NCBI GenBank assembly: GCA_963817405.1 | Contig: CAWFNW010000001.1 | Span: 124,001-188,000, forward strand | Source of the DNA: CAWFNW01 sp963817405 | GTDB taxonomy: Bacteria; Actinomycetota; Coriobacteriia; Anaerosomatales; Anaerosomataceae | Reading direction: 5' to 3' | Length of the DNA stretch: 64,000 nt | Shown here: positions 59,404-64,000 of the stretch, in pieces | How positions within the stretch are numbered: the stretch's first letter is position 1 | How the letters are laid out: each line of letters opens with the position of its first letter | The notes under the pieces: model-generated | What the model was told of the DNA's origin: nothing | The model's database searches: none | The model's input: the letters and a program-made list of their open reading frames with translations, nothing else | Translations under genes and position numbers: made by a program

Positions 59404-60380
59404 TCTGCTCGGTCGCCGCCGGGGAGCAGCGGCAGCAGCCGCGTGAGCAGTGGATCGAGTTCGCTCCCCTCCCACGTGAGTCCGGCCGCGGCACGGTGAC
59501 CGCCTCCGCCGAGCGCTCTGCCGACGGCGCCGACGTCAAACCCCGTCTTCGCTCGCAGGTTGACGCGAATCTCGTCGCCCTTCAGGCGGAAGAGCACGGC
59601 AACGTCGATACCGCCGAGCGACCGGATCGCATCAGGCAGGTGCTCCGCCTCCTCGGGCAGTGCGCCGGTGGTGTCGAAGTCGGCATCCGTGAGGTGCGAC
59701 CAGACGACACGACCCCCGTTCGCACGCGTGAGACGCTCGAGCACGAGCGCTTCCAGGGCGAGCGAACGGGCCGAGCGCTCCTGATAGACGTGCCGGGCTG
59801 CCTCTGAGGGATCCGCCCCCGCGTCGAGCATCGACGCTGCATCGCGCAGCGCCGCGGACGTGGTGTTGTCGTAGGAGAAGCGGCCGGTGTCGGTCATGAG
59901 CGCGACGTACAGACATCGCGCGATCTCCGCGGACGGCGTCACACCGAGCGCAGGCAGCAGACGCCACACGATCTGACCGGTGGCAGCCATTTCGGCATCG
60001 GTGAACACCACGTCCCCGAAGAGCGGTCGGTCGGGGTGATGGTCGAGAACGATCACGCGGCGGGCGGCGCGCATCAGCGGCTCGGCGATCCCGAGGCGGG
60101 ACGCCACCGGAGTGTCGACCGCGACGAACGTGTCGGGCACGTCGATGTCCGGCACGGGGCGCCAAGAGTCGAATCCGGGAAGGAACGAGTAGGTGACCGG
60201 CGGTGTGCGATCGTTCGCGAGCGTGGGGATCACGTCGATGCGGGCGGCGCGAAGCGCGAGCGTCAGCCCCAGCACACTCCCGATCGCGTCGCCATCGGGG
60301 CTCACGTGCGCGCACACAATGACCCGCCCGGCATCGAGCAGGGCGGCCGCGACTGCGTCGAGTCCGACCGGAGGAGTCAC
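59400..60380 (-). CDS. nrnA: DHH/DHHA1 phosphoesterase (NrnA-like oligoribonuclease / pAp phosphatase)
   Basis: 326 residues. DHH motifs: AHVSPDGDAIGS, VAVDTP, VLDHHPDRP and the DTGRFSYDNT loop; DHHA1 domain ends with GGGGHRAAAG. Degrades very short RNAs and pAp. GTG start overlaps the rbfA stop. Fits the adjacent RNA-decay genes. Confidence 0.95.
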   Translation of the reverse strand: MTPPVGLDAVAAALLDAGRVIVCAHVSPDGDAIGSVLGLTLALRAARIDVIPTLANDRTPPVTYSFLPGFDSWRPVPDIDVPDTFVAVDTPVASRLGIAEPLMRAARRVIVLDHHPDRPLFGDVVFTDAEMAATGQIVWRLLPALGVTPSAEIARCLYVALMTDTGRFSYDNTTSAALRDAASMLDAGADPSEAARHVYQERSARSLALEALVLERLTRANGGRVVWSHLTDADFDTTGALPEEAEHLPDAIRSLGGIDVAVLFRLKGDEIRVNLRAKTGFDVGAVGRALGGGGHRAAAGLTWEGSELDPLLTRLLPLLPGGDRAE

Positions 60381-60772
60381 TCCCCGCTCTCCGCGTCGGT
60401 CTCCGGTCTGACCGGCCGCTCGAGCTGCTCACGGGCGAGCACCTCAGAGATTCGCATGCCGGTGTCAACACTCGTGTCGATATGGAAGCGCAGGGCCGGG
60501 ATATGACGCATTGAGACGCGCTCGCCGAGCATGGAGCGGAGGCGCCCCTTTGCAGACTCCAGACCCTCCAGAAGCTCAGCGTAGCGCGGCTCGCCGCCGT
60601 GAGCGATCACATACACATCGGCGTAAGCAAGGTCCCGGCTGACATCGACACCGGTGATGGTGGCGAGGTCGAGCCGGGGGTCCTTGAGGTTTTCGATCAG
60701 GATCGCTGCGAGCGCTTCCCTGACCGTTTCGTTGACCTTGCGGGTACGAGGCGTGACTTTCACGGCGATCAT
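60377..60772 (-). CDS. rbfA: Ribosome-binding factor A
   Basis: 131 residues from ATG 60772, which overlaps the infB stop (ATGA). KH-type fold: RTRKVNETVREALAAIL, DPRLDLATITGVDVSRDLAYADVYV, and PALRFHIDTSVDTGMRI. Assists 30S maturation. Confidence 0.96.
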   Translation of the reverse strand: MIAVKVTPRTRKVNETVREALAAILIENLKDPRLDLATITGVDVSRDLAYADVYVIAHGGEPRYAELLEGLESAKGRLRSMLGERVSMRHIPALRFHIDTSVDTGMRISEVLAREQLERPVRPETDAESGE

Positions 60773-63264
60773 TCCTCTCGGGCGACCTCGACGGTCCGGA
60801 AGGACTCGATGGTGTCGCCTTCGTGGATGTCCTGGAAGCCCTCGATGCCGATGCCGCACTCGTAGCCGGCCTTCACGGACTTCACGTCGTCCTTGAAGCG
60901 GCGGAGCGAGTGGAGCTTGCCCTCGAAAACGACGGTGCCCTGTCTGACGACGCGTACCTGGTCGTCGCGCGAGACCTCGCCGTCCTGCACGAAGCAGCCG
61001 GCGATCGTCCCAAGCTTCGGAACCTTGAACAGTTCGCGAATCTCGATGTGGGCGGTGTCGTGCTCCTCGATGGTCGGCGCCAGCAGGCCGACGCGCGCGG
61101 CGTTGATCTCCTCGATCGCCTGGTAGATGACGCGGTAGAGCCTCACGTCGATCTCTTCTTCGGCGGCGAGCGCTCTCGCCTTAGGCTCGGGACGCACGTT
61201 GAAACCGATGACGATCGCGTCTGAGGCGTTGGCGAGCATGATGTCGCTCTCGTTGATGGCGCCAACGCCCGAGTGGATCACGTTGATGTGCACCTCGGTC
61301 TGGTCCATCTTGGCGAGCGCATCGGTGAGAGCCTCGATCGAGCCCTGTACGTCGGCCTTGACGACGAGGTTGAGGTCCTTGATCTGGCCCTCGCTGATGC
61401 GTGCGAACAGGTCGTCGAGAGAGACGTGCGGACGCTTCCGCTCCGCGATGAGTCGCTCCTTGAAAGCGCGCTCTTCGGCGATATGGCGCGCCTCGCGGTC
61501 GTCGGCGACCACGCGGAACTCGTCGCCCGCGGACGGTACACTGCCGAGGCCGAGGATCTCGACCGGGTCGGCAGGCGCAGCCGTCGTGACTTGGGCGCCG
61601 ATGGGGTTGACGAGCGCACGAACGCGCCCGTGACTCGTGCCCGCGACGACGGCGTCGCCGACCTTGAGCGTTCCGCGTTGGACGAGCACAGTCGCGACCG
61701 GCCCGCGGCCACGGTCGAGCTTCGCTTCGATGACGACACCGTGTGCGGGCGCGTCGGGGTTGGCCTTGAGTTCGAGGACGTCGGCCTGGAGGAGGATCAT
61801 CTCGAGAAGCTCGTCGATGTTGATGCGCTTCTTGGCGGAGACGTTCACGAAGATGTTGCTGCCGCCCCACTCCTCGGGAACGATGCCGTGCTCGGTGAGC
61901 ATCTGGCGGACGGTCTCGGGGTTTGCGCCCGCTTTGTCGATCTTGTTGACCGCGATGATGATCGGGACGCCGGCAGCCTTTGCGTGGTGGATGGCCTCAA
62001 CGGTCTGCGGCATGACGCCATCGTCAGCGGCGACGACGAGGACCGCGATGTCCGTCAGGTTGGCCCCGCGTGCGCGCATGGCCGTGAACGCCTCGTGGCC
62101 TGGCGTGTCGATAAAGGTGATCTGCTTCCCAGCATGCTGGGCGATCGAGGCACCGATGTGCTGTGTGATGCCGCCGGCCTCGGTTGCGGCCACGCCGGTC
62201 TCCCGGATAGCGTCAAGCAGCGACGTCTTGCCGTGGTCGACGTGACCCATGACGGTGACGACCGGCGGTCGGGGCCGAAGGTCCTCGTCGGCGTCCTCGT
62301 AGACGATGCCGGCTTCCTCCTCCGGCGTCTGGATGACGAGATTCACCCCAAGGTCCTCCGCGAGGATCTCCATCGTAGTGCGGGCGATCGCCTGGTTCAC
62401 CGTGAGAAGCTCTCCGAGCATCATGAGGCGCTTGATGATCTCCGTCGGAGGAAGCGAGAGTGCGTCGGCGAAGTCGCCGACGGTTGCGTTCTCGGTGACG
62501 AAGACGGTGCCCTCGGCAACGGGGACGGCCTTGGGCGCCGCTATGCTCCCCGGCACAGGCGCAACGCTCTCGCGCTGGCCGGTCGGCTTCTTGGTCTTCT
62601 TCTTCTTCTTGGGACCGCCGGTACCGGCCGCCATCCGCGCCGCTTCGGCGATCAACGCCTGGTGGCGCTGCGCCTCTTCCGCCTGTCGAGCCATCTGGCG
62701 GTAGCGCTCGGCCTCTTCGGCCGACTGAGCAGCCGCCTCCTGCTCGAGGCGCTTGCGCTCATCTTGGGCCTTGGCTTCCTGCTCGAGGCGCTTGGACTCC
62801 TCCTCGATGCGGCGGTTGCGCTCATCGATCTCGCGCTGGTGCTCCGTCTCCGCGTCGGATACCGCCGGACGCGCTTCTTCCGCGGCAGCGGTTTCGGCCC
62901 GGGCGGCTTCGGCCTCGGCTTCGGCGGCCTGAGCCGCGGCCGAAGCTGCAGCCTCGGCGGCCCTCGCCTCAGCCTCTCTGCGGCGCTCTTCCTCAAGCTT
63001 CACTGCAGCCTCGCGACGAGCAGTCTCTTCGGCCTCGACGCGGGCGGCTTCGGCAGCCGCTACCTTCGCGCGCTCCTCTTCCATCGCGGCAAGCCGGTCG
63101 GCGACGAGTGGCGCAAGCTCCTTACGGATCTTGTCGACGTACGCCTCAACGAGCGTGGACGCATGGTTCTTTGCGGGCACTTTCATCCGCTGCAAATGCT
63201 CAAGGAGCTCCTTGGAGGTCATCCCGAACTCCTTGGCAAGCTCATGTACTCTCATTGCGGGCAT
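60769..63264 (-). CDS. infB: Translation initiation factor IF-2
   Basis: 831 residues from ATG 63264, chosen because GGTGA lies five bases before; GTG 63273 and ATG 63255 are in frame. IF2_N domain (MRVHELAKEFGMTSKELLEHL), long Ala/Glu-rich helical linker (about 50-215), second IF2_N domain, then the GTPase (MGHVDHGKTSL, DTPGHEAF, NKIDKAG) and domains II-IV. Brings initiator tRNA to the 30S subunit. Confidence 0.97.
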   Translation of the reverse strand: MPAMRVHELAKEFGMTSKELLEHLQRMKVPAKNHASTLVEAYVDKIRKELAPLVADRLAAMEEERAKVAAAEAARVEAEETARREAAVKLEEERRREAEARAAEAAASAAAQAAEAEAEAARAETAAAEEARPAVSDAETEHQREIDERNRRIEEESKRLEQEAKAQDERKRLEQEAAAQSAEEAERYRQMARQAEEAQRHQALIAEAARMAAGTGGPKKKKKTKKPTGQRESVAPVPGSIAAPKAVPVAEGTVFVTENATVGDFADALSLPPTEIIKRLMMLGELLTVNQAIARTTMEILAEDLGVNLVIQTPEEEAGIVYEDADEDLRPRPPVVTVMGHVDHGKTSLLDAIRETGVAATEAGGITQHIGASIAQHAGKQITFIDTPGHEAFTAMRARGANLTDIAVLVVAADDGVMPQTVEAIHHAKAAGVPIIIAVNKIDKAGANPETVRQMLTEHGIVPEEWGGSNIFVNVSAKKRINIDELLEMILLQADVLELKANPDAPAHGVVIEAKLDRGRGPVATVLVQRGTLKVGDAVVAGTSHGRVRALVNPIGAQVTTAAPADPVEILGLGSVPSAGDEFRVVADDREARHIAEERAFKERLIAERKRPHVSLDDLFARISEGQIKDLNLVVKADVQGSIEALTDALAKMDQTEVHINVIHSGVGAINESDIMLANASDAIVIGFNVRPEPKARALAAEEEIDVRLYRVIYQAIEEINAARVGLLAPTIEEHDTAHIEIRELFKVPKLGTIAGCFVQDGEVSRDDQVRVVRQGTVVFEGKLHSLRRFKDDVKSVKAGYECGIGIEGFQDIHEGDTIESFRTVEVAREE

Positions 63265-63265
63265 A

Positions 63266-63568
63266 TCAGTCACCGTCCCGGTTGCGAGCGCTGCTCCCCG
63301 CGAGCAGCTGCTCGAAATCGTGCCTCAAGCGCTCGAGTTCGTCCTCGGGGAGGCCTACTCGAAGCGCGGTACCGAATCTCCTCTTTCGTGCGGCCGCCTC
63401 GAAGCATTCCTGGCGGGCGCACACATACGCACCCCGCCCGTTTCGGCGACCCGTCGCGTCAACGACGACCTCGCCATCCGGGGTACGCACCACGCGTACA
63501 AGCTCGCGCTTGTCAGCCTCACGGCCGCAGCCGAGGCACGTGCGATGTGGTGTCTTGCCGGCCTTCAT
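63266..63568 (-). CDS. ylxR: YlxR/RnpM family RNA-binding protein
   Basis: 100 residues from ATG 63568. YlxR fold: HRTCLGCGREADKRELVRVV, VVDATGRRNGRGAYVC, and C-terminal RRFGTALR region. In Bacillus the homologue binds RNase P RNA. Five bases past the nusA stop, and almost touching infB. Confidence 0.94.
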   Translation of the reverse strand: MKAGKTPHRTCLGCGREADKRELVRVVRTPDGEVVVDATGRRNGRGAYVCARQECFEAAARKRRFGTALRVGLPEDELERLRHDFEQLLAGSSARNRDGD

Positions 63569-63572
63569 GGGG

Positions 63573-64000
63573 CTACGCGTCGCCCTCCTTCTGGTGGATC
63601 CGGCAGTAACGCGTACCGGGGAGCGCCTTGTTGCGGCATCGGATGCCCGTGCTCGTCTCAGCGATGCACCGGCCGTCGCCCTGGTCATGGATCTTGTGAT
63701 CTCCGGAGAGGATAGCCGCGGCAAGGCCGGTCTCCATCGCCTGCGACATGCTCTTGATGTCGATGCGCCAACCCGTGAGCTTCGCGGCGAGGCGCGCGTT
63801 CTGCCCTTCCTTGCCGATTGCGAGGGAGAGCTGGTCGTCTGGGACGATCACGGTCGCGGTGTGTTCATCCGCGCCGATGAGCACCGAGGTGACCTTCGCC
63901 GGCGACAGCGCGTGTCCGACGAAGCTTGCAGCGTCCTCGGACCACGGGACGACGTCGATCCGCTCGCCCTTGAGCTCGGCCACGACCATGCGAACTCGGC
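63573..64000 (-). CDS. nusA: Transcription factor NusA, 5' part outside window, with C-terminal Cys/His motif
   Basis: The visible C-terminal 142 or so codons hold the end of KH1 (GARVRMVV-like edge, ELKGERIDVVPW) and KH2 (IVPDDQLSLAIGKEGQNARLAAKLTGWRIDI). NusA binds RNA polymerase and nascent RNA and tunes pausing and termination. After KH2 comes an unusual tail with the spacing C-x9-C-x10-C-x2-H (about 63594-63668), which looks like a small zinc-binding finger and is not part of standard NusA. The frame is open to the last base of the window. Confidence 0.93.
   Translation of the reverse strand, partial: RVRMVVAELKGERIDVVPWSEDAASFVGHALSPAKVTSVLIGADEHTATVIVPDDQLSLAIGKEGQNARLAAKLTGWRIDIKSMSQAMETGLAAAILSGDHKIHDQGDGRCIAETSTGIRCRNKALPGTRYCRIHQKEGDA

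Noticed and set aside
61273..63609. Long open frame (778 codons) on the plus strand opposite infB
   Set aside because: High-GC shadow of infB; repetitive charged sequence and no ribosome binding site or family resemblance.
1..64000. tRNA, rRNA, CRISPR arrays, insertion sequences, prophage or integrase genes
   Set aside because: No T-loop pattern with matching acceptor stem, no regular repeat-spacer array, no transposase or integrase motif, and no shift in base composition was found on reading. A covariance-model tRNA search would be the decisive check.

Overview
The window is a high-GC, densely packed bacterial chromosome segment with no mobile element, rRNA, tRNA or CRISPR array that I can see. 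Gene content and order point to an actinobacterium, most likely a deep-branching anaerobic one (class Coriobacteriia or a close relative). The core order ftsK / pgsA / cinA / recA / recX / miaB / miaA / dapF / hflX / lexA / nrdR is a classical actinobacterial arrangement. The FHA protein followed by an FtsR-type MerR regulator is also actinobacterial. Anaerobic life is suggested by indolepyruvate:ferredoxin oxidoreductase (iorAB), split glycine decarboxylase (gcvPA/gcvPB) and an LL-diaminopimelate aminotransferase (dapL). The taxonomic call is inference from gene content only.

Layout. 1-3022: end of a glycine cleavage operon (gcvPA, gcvPB) with a LipM-like octanoyltransferase. 3106-7468: a plus-strand run with an RsiG-like small protein, a small helical protein, a zinc-ribbon/FHA protein, ftsR, a PD-(D/E)XK-like protein, hpt, a K+ channel with an RCK domain, and apt. 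7478-9896: two divergent secreted cell-wall proteins (RlpA-like DPBB and NlpC/P60). 9994-19912: a metabolic locus with iorA, iorB, a double-ACT protein, two tandem LivK binding proteins, livHMGF and a phenylacetate-CoA ligase, which fits uptake and oxidative breakdown of branched-chain or aromatic amino acids. 19937-21282: three small orphans. 21603-24302: two NCS2-type nucleobase permeases. 24453-25839: NUDIX, dut, nrdR. 25990-27195: a LysM membrane protein divergent from lexA, with three SOS boxes between them.

From 27270 to the end almost everything is on the minus strand: hflX, dapL, dapF, miaA, a MEMO-AMMECR1 fusion, miaB, a PHP phosphatase, spoVS, a GHKL-type ATPase, rny, recX, recA, thpR, cinA, pgsA, rimO, yajQ-like, a RodZ-like HTH protein, ftsK, uppP, rnj, dapA, lysC, dapB, an M16 peptidase, pnp, rpsO, ribF, truB, nrnA, rbfA, infB, ylxR and nusA (cut by the window end). 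The last stretch is the conserved nusA-infB-rbfA-truB-ribF-rpsO-pnp translation/RNA-decay cluster. dapA, dapB, lysC, dapL and dapF together give most of a diaminopimelate/lysine route through the one-step aminotransferase.

The most informative signals are regulatory. lexA, its divergent LysM gene and recA each have a recognisable promoter with a LexA box lying in the -35/-10 spacer or over the -35. nrdR has an inverted repeat in its own promoter spacer. The rpsO-pnp junction carries three strong hairpins. A 369-base gap upstream of rny carries three perfect inverted repeats. Protein-level oddities are an RsiG-type c-di-GMP signature in a 104-residue protein, a GHKL ATPase sitting where ymdB sits in Bacillus (between rny and spoVS), a nuclease-fold protein lacking the catalytic lysine, and a NusA with a C-terminal C-x9-C-x10-C-x2-H motif. 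dapL and the start of hflX carry a cluster of single-base indels (28.46-29.65 kb) and livH carries one (near 15.40 kb). These look more like consensus errors than decay, but that cannot be settled from the sequence alone.
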